64,000 nt of DNA from Otis tarda. Its lineage: Eukaryota; Chordata; Aves; Otidiformes; Otididae. Both the position numbers and the translations under genes were made by a program. A model generated the notes under the pieces. That model was not told where the DNA came from, did not search any database, and worked only from the letters and a program-made list of their open reading frames with translations. Below, piece by piece: positions 1 through 13,300 of this stretch (the first letter of the stretch is position 1; every line of letters starts with the position of its first letter). The stretch covers positions 55,077,463 to 55,141,462 of the forward strand of contig CM048554.1 in the NCBI GenBank assembly GCA_026413225.1, given 5' to 3'.

Positions 1-1893
1 AATGTGAAGATGTATTGAGTGCTAAACTGGTTATTAGTTTGCAGATTAAACTGTAGAAAAATACTTAGGCATGTGTCAAGTCAAAGCAAAATACAGAAGA
101 TTTACCTCATAATTACTGCAGGCATTGTTTGCACAGCTACACTTTATAGGAAAAATACAAGAATGGGTCGTGGTGCCAGATTTCACGCGTTTCACATCAC
201 TTTACAGCCTCCATTAAGGTTTTACAGATACAGCTCTATCTTGCCACCTCCCCAGATGTGGGCCCTCTGACCCAGCTGTTGTCAAAGCCACAGTCAGCTC
301 GTCTGAAACACTCCACACGGCTCCTGGGTACCCCTGTCAACACAAACCGACTAATTACTTTGGGAACCGACTTTGCTCATCTAAAAGAGGATGCTCATAC
401 TCTGAGCAGACGAGGGAAGGGTGTGCAGGGGAGCAGGGGGACCCGGCCATCACGATGGGAAATGCACCAACCCAGTGGCTCCATCTGCAAGACTGCCCGG
501 AGGCTGTTGTCCTTTGGTCTTCCCTCCCTGGCTCTGAAGTTATTTTACAAATTGCAAAGCAAAAGCTGGTTGAAGTATAAACAAAATACAAAAATATGTG
601 GAGAGGAGGGAGCGAAGGGATAAAAGGGTTGGAATAACAAGTTATTTTTAGTCACTCAGGATGACCAGGCATAACTGACTCACCACTCTTTATCATTCCC
701 AAAGTATATTTATTAATCCAGATAACAAAAATGCCGTGTTTATTCCCCCGCCTGCATATTTGCTCTCTCCCAGTCTCCCATACTATATGTCTGCTCTACA
801 TACAGAAATGGGATTTGGATTTAACAGGTATGTTACATGTTAGGAAGGAAAAAACATGTTGTTTCTAGGCTTATAGTACACCACTACTCATACAGAAAAA
901 TGATATTTCATACAGCAGACAGACACTGATGCACTTGTATGTGACTCTCCAACTGCACTAAGCTCTAACGTGAATTATTTGGCAAGCAGCCAGCAAATTC
1001 AGACAAGAATCACATTTAAGCTTGAAATAAAGATAATTTACTACACTGCAGTGAAATTCTTTTAAAAAGCATCACGGGTACTCTACCTTGTCATGATAAG
1101 ATGTCTTTCTAGATAGGCAAATGTACATAAATTAGAAAATGGCTGATTTAAAAAAAAAATTATAAAGAAAGCTAAACTAGTCATCCAAGTATTTCTTGAA
1201 AGCTGAATATCATGACAATTAAACAAAAATAAGATATCAAATATCTCTAAAATAAATCATATGTGCACAGACACAAAAGCATGTATACGCAGCTCAAGCT
1301 TATTCTTATTCTTTTAATGTAACAGACTATTCACCTAATTCCACTGTTACTCGCTGGGCATTTGAAATGACTAGGAACTGAGAAAGAAGTAATCCACTCA
1401 TGTACGTTTCTTTGCTCTCTGCCTGGAAGCACAATCTTTCTCCAGTGCAGATGGAATTAAGCATCAGCCTCTACGAGAGAAAACACATCTCTGAGGTAAT
1501 CAAGTTCTGCCAGAATTCAGCTGTTGCATCTACAATTTCCACTGTCATTTCTGACTGGCCCCACTGAGTTAACCGTAAAGGAAAACACTCTGGAACAGTT
1601 TACATACACAACTGCCATAGTAATGATGCTCAACATTGCAGGATGTTACTGCTAGGTAACTGCCTTAAAACCGGGAATTTTTGGAAAAGTGATACATTTT
1701 TAAAGATGTAAGGAGTAGCAGTGTGTATGAACTGCCATGCTGTAGCACAAAAGCATATATCAGCTTTCAGCAGCTCAGTTAACATACAAGGATTAAAGGC
1801 ATTATGCTTCCCAATCTCCCCGTTCATTCTATTAGATGTTATTTATTTCCTCCAAATTCTTCCACAACCAACATTTATACTCTTTTCAAATAC

Positions 1894-1913
1894 TTTTTTT
1901 TTTTTTTTTTTTT
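1894..1913 (+). repeat. Poly(T), 20 bases
   Basis: Uninterrupted T run. No retroposon body was recognised next to it. Confidence 0.95.
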
Positions 1914-4900
1914 AAAACAGTTCTAGGATTTGCCATGATGTAGGGTAGGAATCTCCTCACAATTTTCAAATTTTAATAATTTTCAAATTGTCTTGCATTA
2001 GACCCCAGCTGATTTGGACACTCGCCATACAACTTATTTTGAGCCTTGTCTTTTGTGAAGTCACTACAAAGCTGGTGTGAGACACTCTGAGAAGCAGAGA
2101 AAAATAATTCACCACAGATATTTAGAAGGAAGCAGTTGTAGCAATTTTCTCCCAGTAATCGACTGATCAAAGTGCATCCTACCTCCTCAGAAATGCTGTG
2201 GACTTTTCACTTTCCATCAGCCCTTAGTTCACGCCAATGGAAGGAAGGTGCAATGAGTAGTATAACACCATCCAACACAGTATTGCAATAGCAGCAATCA
2301 GTAAATAAACAATGGCTAGTAAAGAAAAGAAATTTTATTCTTGGCTTCTAGTGCATTACATCCATTCTTTTCTATAATTCAGACACAAAGTTCAGCTTCC
2401 TTTCCTCGCGTTACTCTATTTTTCTTCCTTTTTTTTTTTAATGGCTACAGATGAGTAACCTTATGTTAATTCGATGCACTTTGCTGTCTCTCCTTATCAC
2501 TACCCAAAGTCAACCGCTAGAGAGTACTCTTTAGCTGCTCAGTGACCTCACAGAGTTTTATAACCCTGCCCTCTTCAAACTGTCCCAGGCATCGCTCCCG
2601 GTTACTGCAGCCTTCAGCAGCCCCAGGAAGAGCGATCCGGGATTAGTGGTGAACTCGGGAGTCCTCACACTACAAAGGACGGGCTAGATGATACACCCAG
2701 TACCATTCTATTTGGGATACCTGAGAAGAAACTAAAAACACATTCAAACTTTGGAGAAATTAGATATTACAAATACAGACCATACCAAATCACAACACTA
2801 GATGAAAGCGTACCCTGGACCAAAAATAGAGCATGAACAAGATGTTGAAAAAACACCTGCTAGCAGCCACCTCAAATATTTGGAGGGAGTGCTTCCGCAG
2901 ACATCCCGAGCCAATCTCTTGCATTTCATGCCTCACCGATTTGCGCTATTGCCATTCTTGGTCACAGTGGTTTGTTTTCATTTCTATGTACAAAGCAAGA
3001 GGAATGCAGAACAGCACCAGCAGCCCAACAGGAAGGCATAATTTCAGCACACAGAAAATTTTGAGGCTTATAACTTCTCTTTGATGGATATATATACTAA
3101 AGCCACATCATGCTTTTGCTCTACCTTTTTTTAAATCCAGGACAAGGATTTTGCTCTGAAAACACTTCATACTCTGCTGCTAGAAGAACTTCTGTCAGGA
3201 ATGTCTGTTTTATTATCTGAATTGACAGCTGAGGTATATTTACATAGAAACTAGCTCATCTATACATCTCACCGGGAGAAATCAGTCTGGGGCAGAGAAG
3301 CACTCGGGCTTCAACTCAGCAACAAAGACCCAGTCGTGAATTAGTCAACAAAAGAGAGCCTCTAACACACTTTAATCTTCTGTTCTTTACTGTAACCCTC
3401 TAGATGTAACTTAATCCTTTGATATTCAACTCTAATATTACTAATTCAGTTTCAGTGGATTTTTTCCCCTCCGCTGACCGACCCCACAAACTGTGGAGCC
3501 CCCTGACATGAGAGCATACAGCACTGCACATAACAGGCATTTATGCCTGCCTGCACTGAGATATGAACGCATTGTTCCAAATCCCCTGGTGCTAAAACAG
3601 TTTCCACCAGACCATGATACACAGAAGTGGACAAATCTTATTAAATTTAATCAGCCCAGTACTTGGGGGAGCCATCTTAATCAGAAAGGGATTTAATGAA
3701 AAGCTGCAACTCCAATGAATACTCTTTAATTATGACTGACTAATATTTATCCACAAAGAGGAATTTGTTTCAGGATTAGTCTGAGACCTGGAAGAAGCTG
3801 AAGACATCAATTTAATAATGGAATGCCTAATTAAAGTATAATGGAAACCTAATTGTGATATACTGCTTTGTAGCGCACATGATTTATTTAGAACAATTGC
3901 TTTTCACTGGGCTCATTAGGGAAAGTTAAACAAAACACAATAGTAAAAAAGAATAGGGAAAGCCAGACACACTGGAACTTCCAAGATGATTATAATCAGC
4001 TGATGAAAGACAGTGACATATTTGTCAGATAAAACACTGCCATCCCTCCACAGGCTGTGGTTAAAATTTCTAAAAAGGATAATGATTATATAGTTCCTTT
4101 CCTCCCTAACGACATGGGATCAGACCCAAACCCTACTGCAGCTACTTGGTGGAGCTTGGCTGGTGGAAAGGAGCCATAGGGGTGAAGGGTCTCACGGCCT
4201 TTGGATCCTCCTCACGCAGAGGAACCTCACACAACACAGGCGCCCTCCCAGGCACTATGGAAGGAGAGCGGCCAGGGAGAGCAACCAGTGCAAACTCCCT
4301 GCAGCCCTTCCTAGCTGCAGTCTGCAGGTATGACTGATCACTCTCAGTCAGGATGCATTTCTTGAAAAAGGCATGGCCCTACAGGTACCCATGGCACAGA
4401 GCTGAGTGTCTCCTACTTTTTTTTTCCTAAATAAAAGCACTGCTCAAGCCATTCCTACTGTAAAATAAAACATTCTCTTGATTGCATCCTGATGGCACTG
4501 GGGTAGTGGTCCTCCCAGTAAAATGGGCTAGCTGCTGACCCCCTCATTCACTCAAGCTAAGGTGAAGGACATATACTGTTTATCCTGTATCACACTTCTA
4601 CTGTGTCAATACAAACAGTGTTTCTTCCCTTTACTGGTAAAGTGCTAGGAAAAATGAAGCACAGAAAAGAGCTGCTTCTCTACCCTGCGGTGCCCGGCAG
4701 AAAACAGACACAGGGAGGCCCAGAAGCTTCCTTCCATGGTGGCTGCTGGAACCACTGATCAATGCTCTTGGCTCCAGCTCCGTTATGTTTAACTGGGGCT
4801 GTCCCAACAGAAGCTGTCATGACAGTGCTATGGAAAGGAAAAAGGGATGCTGCAGACCATATGTGAAAACACTGCATCATGGCCTTGCAGACGAAATGAG

Positions 4901-7900
4901 AGATGGCAGTAATTTTAAATGCACAGCAGCAAAAAGATCTGTCTCTAGAAAGAAAACGATTTGCTTATGGTTTTGTTCCAACTACTGCTGCTCATAGGGA
5001 TGCTTAGAAAAATTATACTAGAGTCAAGCCTTTGAATGAAAATGAGCAAAGACTGCTGAGAATGCCTGAACAGTCATTCCTGTGCCCAGATGGAAGCTGA
5101 GTTCTGGGCATCCATCTCTTCTACATGTGTGATGCTGTCAGTATGCCAGCCTGAGAAGGAAAACTGAATTCCTACCTCAAGGACAGCAAAACGGTCAGAT
5201 ATGGGCCAGAGGCTCACCTTCAGATCTGGTCTCAGTACTGCAAGAATGAGGTTGAGAGAGACCACTTATCCCAGCACACAATGGCCCAACACTGAGCTAA
5301 ATGTGTTGCTCTGCTCAAGGCAAACAAGACCAGGTTTAGGCTCACAATCTATGCACTGTACCTTCACATTGAAGATGTGGGTTGTAGTGGTCTGCTGGTT
5401 TGTTACAAAGATCGGAAGGCAATCCCCTGCTGGCAGTTGAAGTTACAGATGAGAAAATGTTGTAAATCCTTGTTGTACAAGCCTCTTTGAATAGAAATCT
5501 AAAATTGGTTTCCTGAAAATATCTGCTATAAACTTCCATCCCTGAACTCTGGTGGAACATTTAACTCCACTGGCACTGCATGCTAGAAAGCTCTGAGAGC
5601 AGTCATTACTAACGATTTTAACATTGCTTTTTGACACAAATATGAATATGTACATAACTAAACCACAATGAATAAAATCAACTTAGGCAGTTCAGTTTAC
5701 TTCATAGGAATTATAGAAACAAAAGGCTTGCAAGTTAAAAAAGTCCACTGTTGTCAGCACACAATTGTTTTCCTCAAATATTTTAACTCAGGAAAAATGA
5801 AGCCCCCTAAATTTCAAGCAGTGCATTGAGAGGACAATATTTAAGTAAGGAGAGAAACTATTTGTCACAGCAGAAAATCCTTTTGCACTCTGTTTTCCAT
5901 AAATACACTTTGCTATATCTAGCACATTTAAGTTCAGAAACACTGTCCTGTCTGAATAAGATCTCGGCACGTTGCTCCCCCAGGGCTTACCACTGAAAGC
6001 ACAAAAGGCATCATGTAGTCTTTGCTCCACAGCTTCCCCCGATCCTGAAGGGTACAGGAACAGCAAACACAGATTGCAAACATGCACATCAGTAGCACAC
6101 CCCAAAAAACTCCATGCTCCTCAGTAGTACCTTGATACTTTCCCTCAAGTGCTTCTGTACATAACCATGGTTCACTGCAGTCAACATCCAGCCTTGCTAG
6201 TTTCAACATTTTGGCTCAATGGCCTTGAACAAGCTAGACACCACCTGCACAGACTTTAAGTGAAGACTACTACTCTCACTCATGTTTGGTCTATGGACAC
6301 AAACAACTGTGGAGAGCTTCAGTCAGGAGGGAAAGAACAAAAGCCCTCCTGACCACCAGTAAATGGATCAACACCTCTCGAGGAACAAGAGTCAAAGAAA
6401 CCTGGCTCAGGGCTGGTGGAAAGCTCTGAAGTGCCTGCAGGAAGGCTTTGCCATGGTACAGCACAATGTCTTCATTAGCCAGGAGCAACTGGGTGTCTCC
6501 ATCTTCCATCCCAGTAGGAAGGAAAAAGGCTCTCCCTACAGATGGGAATAAAGAAGTTGCCACTGATTCATATGGCAGGTCAAAGGTGGTGAGAGAGTTC
6601 AAGTTTATCTGAAAAGCATAATCTCTCATCAGAGGAACAGTTAAAGCTAGACTTTTCAAGAGCTGCAGAATAATGAGATGCCAGTTAGTCTTTCACAAAT
6701 AAATGATGGGGCAATGAAAAATCCAGTGAAGCATGGCTGATTCCAAAGACAGTTTAGCCCTAAGAGGTGGTTCTGGTAAAAACCTTTCTCTATGTGGGCA
6801 AACATAAGCAAAAGAGAACTTCAATAGCTGTGCTGTACTTTTTGAAACACAGAAAACATGATGAATGTTGAAACCCAAAGTCCACCACTCATCTCAGTAC
6901 GTTTTCTGCCTAAGCAATGGTGACACAAACTAACTCCCATCAACTCTTCCATCTGCCCTGCTTCTGAGAGCATTACAAACAAGTAAACAAACCAAACAAT
7001 AAGCAATTATAGCATGAATATCTCTGAAATGACATATAATTGTTGACTGAGGCAAAAGAAATGCAGAAGAAAAAGTAAGATCTCTTATTTTTATTCTCCC
7101 AAACCCACGTCAACCTTCATAAGTTCACGAAGTGACGATGACAACTTTAACTATGCTGCTATATCGTAGAAATGGCCTTTCAAATGTCAAGGCTGACAAC
7201 AAAATTAATTCGGCAAACTGACAACTTCTGTTCAAATACCCGTAGTAACTCATGTTTAAGTGGAATGCGCACCAAAGTGACAAATTCTTTGATTAATTTA
7301 TAAGATATATTGTATGTCAAATCAAAACGCAGTGTTAGAGGAGTGAATATGCTGCTCCAATAACAGCTAATGTTTCACAGAGGTTACAAAATGGAATATT
7401 TTTCTAGATTAGTCTGTGATCTAAGAAGCCATCATAGTATCACTCCACTCTCACCAACTGCAGACATGAATGAATAATTCTATCCATAGAGTAAAGCTCT
7501 GGCACACTTTGGCATTTTAAATTGACTAGTACATTGAGTTATGGTGCTGCCTGTGACGAAATAACATTGTAAGCGAGAGTCCCAAGACAGAAATTAATTG
7601 GCTACTGTCCATCTATCTTCACTGACTTTCAAAAAACTTCTCCCTTGACACTAAGAGTGATGAAGTAGGTATCAATGTGTTTTTAGACTCATTGGTAAAT
7701 TATCTTACCTAACCCGAAACAGGAAACTGAGGGAGGTCTGGAAGGCTGTCTAACTTTACTGTATTCACATTGTTAAAGCTATTTTAGCTACTTCTCAGTT
7801 ACAATTACAGGGGATATTTCTATTTCACTCCCTGAGCTACACACCTTCAAGAGAACTAGCAGAGATGTACATGGTAGCAGACTGATACAGCTGCATATAC

Positions 7901-9173
7901 ACCGCTCTGCTGGCAGGCAGAGGCCAAATTAACTACTTGTTCCTAGTTACTTCCCAGGAGCATCTTCCTGGGACTAGCTACAGGAAAATCCCACTGGGAT
8001 TCCTGAAGGGAAAATTTCAGACGTGTCCAGTGCTCTGAAAAAAACAACTCCTTTATTTGCTGGATTGGGACTTGACGGTCTTTGTCACCACCAGCCAGTT
8101 AATATCAGGCAGGGTACATCCATTATCCAGGATCTTTCACAGAAAGGCCTTGGTGCCACCTGCCACTGGGGCATAGTGGGATTTGTACAGAGCCTGAAGT
8201 GCCAGTAACTGCAGGGGTACAGTGGGAAGACCTACTGCTGAGTCTTGTCAGCAGCCCAGACCCAAGTGCATCCTCCGAGCCACCTGACTGAGCACAGCAT
8301 TTCACAGCTCAACCAGCAATGGATCCTGAGAAGTCTAGACTCTGCACTTGGGTTTTACCACCTGCAATAGAAGTATAGATTACTTCTATCTACAGATAGC
8401 ACAGGCATACTAAAACATAATTAGAGTTTATATAGCACTTTGAAAAATGTACAATAGTACTCAGCCTCTTAGAATTGTAGACAGTAAAAGGGGAAAAGAC
8501 TAGATGAACAGTGACCTTCTCTTGTTTTCCTGAAGACATGTTTCTACGTGGTTAGCTACCAACTCGATCTATGACATACAATTTTGAAGTATGCTATAAA
8601 CCCAGAAACGTATCCCCTAAGGCAAGATGAAGATGACTAAGTGCTGAGGAAGTACATATTATCAAGGAAGGATTCTAAAATTGATGCAAAGTCCACCATT
8701 TTGTCCTGACATCAGCAGGACCTGAACTGAAAATGTTGATGCTACAGCTGATCTATGTAGCTGCTTCTGATTTACTCGCATGCTGCTTTCCCCTCAAGAT
8801 CTACTGTCTGAAACTGTTAGCCAGCAACAATACCTGTCTCATTTCTGAATACTGAAAAAGGGAAGAGCAGAGCAAAATACCACTAAATGCACGATACCTC
8901 AAATTCCTGATTCTTAAGTATACATTCTCAAAATGGTGTTTTAAGAAAATATTTACTTTTTGGTTGTTATGGTGATCATCTTTTCACAGCAGTTTATAAA
9001 AATAGGAATGGCTAAAAATAAAAATCCAAAGGAACCTAAGGCACTAAAAAAGGAATATGGCATGCAGATTTGTCTGCTTCAGAATAAATCTGCATATTGT
9101 GTCCTGCAGCAGCAAGTTTTACAAAGGGAATTAAAGCCATGAAATTAACATTTTAATGAAGTAGAGAGACCAT

Positions 9174-9181
9174 TGACGTCA
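9174..9181. promoter_or_regulatory. Perfect CRE palindrome TGACGTCA
   Basis: This is the consensus full site for CREB/ATF proteins, including a CpG in a CpG-poor background. Whether it is bound cannot be told from sequence. It lies deep in presumed intron and not at a promoter. Confidence 0.4.
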
Positions 9182-10358
9182 GGACTACTCACTGATTGCT
9201 GCTTCCAGGTGGCCTAATGAGATGAAAATGAAGTTTATATCTCCAGCTAGTCTAAGCCAGGCTTGTTTTGTGACTGTGATTGAATTTAAATGAGAAGATA
9301 CTGCTGTGTGCAAACATGTCTAGGCTGGTAAGTAGCCTTATCAAATCTAGGCATAATAAATGCTTGATTTTAAATATTTTATGTTAAGAAAAGAGATTTC
9401 AGTCTTCCTTTCACAATTCAACATAAATGCAAAGCCAAAGTTTTATCATTAATTGTATAGCATGCCACAGCTTCTGTACTGGTTGCTCTAGGAATTCCTA
9501 TATTAATTTTTTACTGCAAGATATGCTCGTTTATCTATCAAGACACAGAAAACATTTTGGATTACAAAAGTGACGCAGGAAATCGTAAATCCAATGTAGC
9601 TTGTGGATAACCCACAGCGTGACATTTTGGGACCAGAGGCACGTCAGACACTAAGGTATAGTGACGGAAATGTGAGACCACCATATATTGTAAAACACAA
9701 TACACAATAAACAAGGAACTGCTGCACATCATAAATTCCGTGTTCCTAAATGCCACTGAGAGCACTGCATTTCATTTTCTGTCTTCACTGTACATAGTAG
9801 AGACACACGTATAAATATTATTCATTATTTCTTATTAGAGGAATGAATCAATATTGGTTTTGCTTTAAATACCATATTTCTATCTAGAGAATAAGAAAAC
9901 CATCGTGCTGGGGACATACCCTCCGAATTCCTGCAAAATCCTCTGAAAAGTTTATTACTGTTTCACTTTCTACCCCGTGTTCCAATATTAAAGAACAAAT
10001 TAAAAAGTAAATCCAAAGCCAGACTCAGTTCATGACACTATATATATTATTTAAGGCTAATTCTCACGTCATTCCTGGGTTCACACATCTTTGAAGTAGC
10101 CTTCAACAGTCCTAATTTCTCACTTCATAAAATGCCCTGACATTCAACCTGCTGCTGCTGTTTTAATTGATCAGCAGTAGAGACTGGAGCAGAGCTTGAG
10201 AAATACAGAAAATAAATTGACTGACCCTCCAACTCAGCTGTTCTCCTGTGTCTGTAGTCTAGAACTGAAGAAGAGCAGTGAGGGCATATGTTTTAGTCCC
10301 CTTACAGGATATTCTCTATTTTATCCCTTATAACAGACATAGTTTTAGGTTCACAACC

Positions 10359-10384
10359 AAAAAAAAAAAAAAAAAAAAAAAAAA
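10359..10384 (+). repeat. Poly(A), 26 bases
   Basis: Uninterrupted A run, the longest homopolymer in the window. The upstream bases do not resemble a processed gene copy or CR1, which lacks a poly(A) tail. Confidence 0.95.
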
Positions 10385-13300
10385 GGTATCTCATCAACAG
10401 CTCTTCACTCTTTTTAAAATCTGAAAACTTCAGAGGAAACTACTGCTATGGAAAACCCCTTGTTTCTCTGGTTACAAGATCTCTATTTGCATTCCTTTTT
10501 TCTTTTTTTTTTTTCCCCCACAACAAGGAACAAGGGCTGTTGCACATGGATTACATTTGAGGATTCAATAACTAGGTTTAAAAAATGTCACCACTGATAA
10601 CTCAACAGTAATACCACACTTGAAACCTCCCTGACCCCTCCACATGATGGCCAAATGATACTTCTGGCTGTTGAGGTTGAGATTTCCAGAAATCTCTTTC
10701 TGTTTGAAACCTTACTTGGTATGAGGCGCAGAGAGATTGCTTGGAAGGACCTCACAAAACGTGCATCATGCCCTGCCATGGGAACTCAGACACAGGGAAC
10801 GTGACTGCTCGAAGCAGGAGGAACAGCTGGCAGACACCTATGTGAGATGCTCTTGTATCATCAGCAGAACAACCCATGTTCTCATGGGCAAATAAACACA
10901 TCTGAGAACAGGACTGCTCTCTGGCCCCTGGGACTTCTTTAAACATGGAGCCTTCTGATCCAATGCTTGCACTACTTGGATTGCTGAGACAACTGTCCTG
11001 AACGGAGGGCTAGATATAAATGTGACCATTCAGTATGCTACCAAACCAGAAATGTAGCCTGTTCAGTGTGACAGCAAACATCTTTCTCTCCAAAAGAAGA
11101 TTTTAAGCCACTTTTATTCTTAGGATGTTGGTGATACAGCTAAACCAATCTAGTACTAACCCACCTCTGAAAGGAGTAATTTTGCTGCTTCCCACACTGG
11201 ATGCTCCCATCGCTCCCTCTGATCCTGCCTACAATGAGCCCTTTCAGCAGACGGAGCTGGCAGAAGCTAACACCGCCAAAGAGCCGTGCTGTTACCAGGG
11301 GTGCTGGCGAATCTGAACCTCTGACTACTGATAGAAGTGGGACACAGGTATTCCCACTGCTAGCTCACGGAGTCAGAAGAGGTAGTCAGGCTGGACGGGA
11401 TGCTATATGCTCAGTATGTTTTCACATTACAAACTTCCTTCTTCATCCATCAAAGGGGATAAGCACTCTCTGCTTCCCCCACCCATCCAAGATGTGGGTG
11501 CAGGCTTGTCTTCTCATGGCAGAAGACCCAACCCGTAGCTCACATCTGTTGTGTTGGTAAGATGCAAAAAGAAGATTACACAGAACACAGCGTCCTCCCG
11601 TAATTCCTATGAATACTGGGCCAAAGGCTGGAACATTTTTTCTTCATTATTCTACCGTTGCCTAGAGTAGCACCTTCCTCTATCAGTTGCTATTCCCTAG
11701 AACAGCATCTGGAACAAGTTAGGTAGCCAGAGGAGAGTAACAGACATGAGCTCAGCGTGTTCCCAAGACCTGATTTTCAGAGATACAACACACCTGCAGC
11801 TTTCAGCAAATTCATTACAGAATTAAAGGGCTCAAGGCTATCTGAAAAAAAAATCAAGCCCATGCTGATTAAACCCACTCAGGAAGTATGCCACTGCTTT
11901 CTACACACCAGCTCAATGCTCTGGAGGCTTATGAACATTTCCTCCGAGTCTGGATTGCAGTATTTCAGCCTGGGAGGTGACAAAGACACGAATAACCTCA
12001 GCAAGATCCACATCCGAGAAGGATGTTCACAAATTCCTGGCTAGCAACAGATGGAAAAAACAAAGGCATGGAACCACAGCTGTTCCATTTCTGAAATGGT
12101 GAAGGACCCAAGAGGACCTCCAAGCTACACACTCCAACAGAAGTGAGAGGCACACCCTCCTGACTCCCTCCAGAGGTGTAGGCACTTACTCCATTCCTGC
12201 AGATAAATGCCCTCTGCCATTCAGACCCAAATTTCTTCATCGTTAATGAAACACAAAAGTTTTTACAGAATAGGTACACGCCTCGCAAGCTTTAGCACAA
12301 ACAACTCCAAGCTAGGCGAGAAGAAAATAGCGATGCTGTACCCAATTGTGGTAAAACTGTGTTTTTCAGCACTTTTTAATCCCTCCCCAATCATCCGTAT
12401 GCATTCATTTATCTACAGCAGCAACAACTTCAGCAGATTCCTGAAATTAAAAAATTCCAGGGAGGAAGAAAACCATGCTACATGTCACCCTCTGCCATCA
12501 ATCAGCACTCAGCTCTGACACCTTCACACACAAAACCCTTCCTGCTGTCAACAGGAGATACTCAAGAAACAGCACAGTGCCTCAGAGGAAGAGCAGAACG
12601 AAGACTAGGCTATGCCTCTGCCTCCAGATGTGTATAGCCCTGAACTCCTGGACACTTGAAGTTGAATTTTGTAGAGCCCACCTTTAAAAAAGAAAAACGA
12701 AATGAGGAACAGTGCCTTAGGGTTTTCCACTCCTCTCAACTAGCAGAAAAAAAGACAGAACTGACTTAAATTTATAATTTTGGGTTTGAGGGGGGACTTT
12801 ATTTCTTTTTTTCCCCATGTGAGGCTCTGTGTTTCAGTACAGCAATTTCTACAAGGTGTTTCCTGCCTCTTATCAGTCACCCAGCTCTTTTGTGATGATC
12901 TTAACTGATGAGAAGTTGACAAAACCTGTATCTTCCTTATTACAGTGTAAGATGCTTAAAACAACTTCTATGATGTATGAAGCCAATACTGTCTTTAGTA
13001 AACAGCACATTTCAGGCTTCCAGAGCTTTTCAGTTTCAAAATAAGAATTTCTACTGAATGCTTAATACATACATTCGTAAACTGACAGATCAATCAGTGC
13101 TAATGCTTGATGCAACATAATTACTTCTGTTACAGAAAACACTGCTGAAAACGAGTAAACACATTTTTGAAAAAAATTAAAAGTAACCCACAGTATATCA
13201 ATTATTGCACGTAAGACAAAAATCCTGCTTTGCCTAGTCCTTCAGTCTTGCTGCCATGACTTTATACTGCTTCACAAGTGGCAGAGTACTTGACCAAAGA

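Noticed and set aside
2640-2735. Possible CR1 3'-end relic (GGGCTAGATGAT followed by CCATTCTATTTGGG)
   Set aside because: Only short pieces resemble the CR1 end and the spacing is wrong. It is too weak to call without an alignment.
6291-6659. Open frame of 122 codons on the minus strand, with another at 5934-6209
   Set aside because: No recognisable domain or family. Frames of this length are expected a few times by chance in 64 kb at this composition, and no splice or retrocopy signs link the two.
10320-10384. Poly(A) run as the tail of a processed pseudogene
   Set aside because: No gene-like sequence or polyadenylation signal precedes the run, and no flanking duplication was seen.
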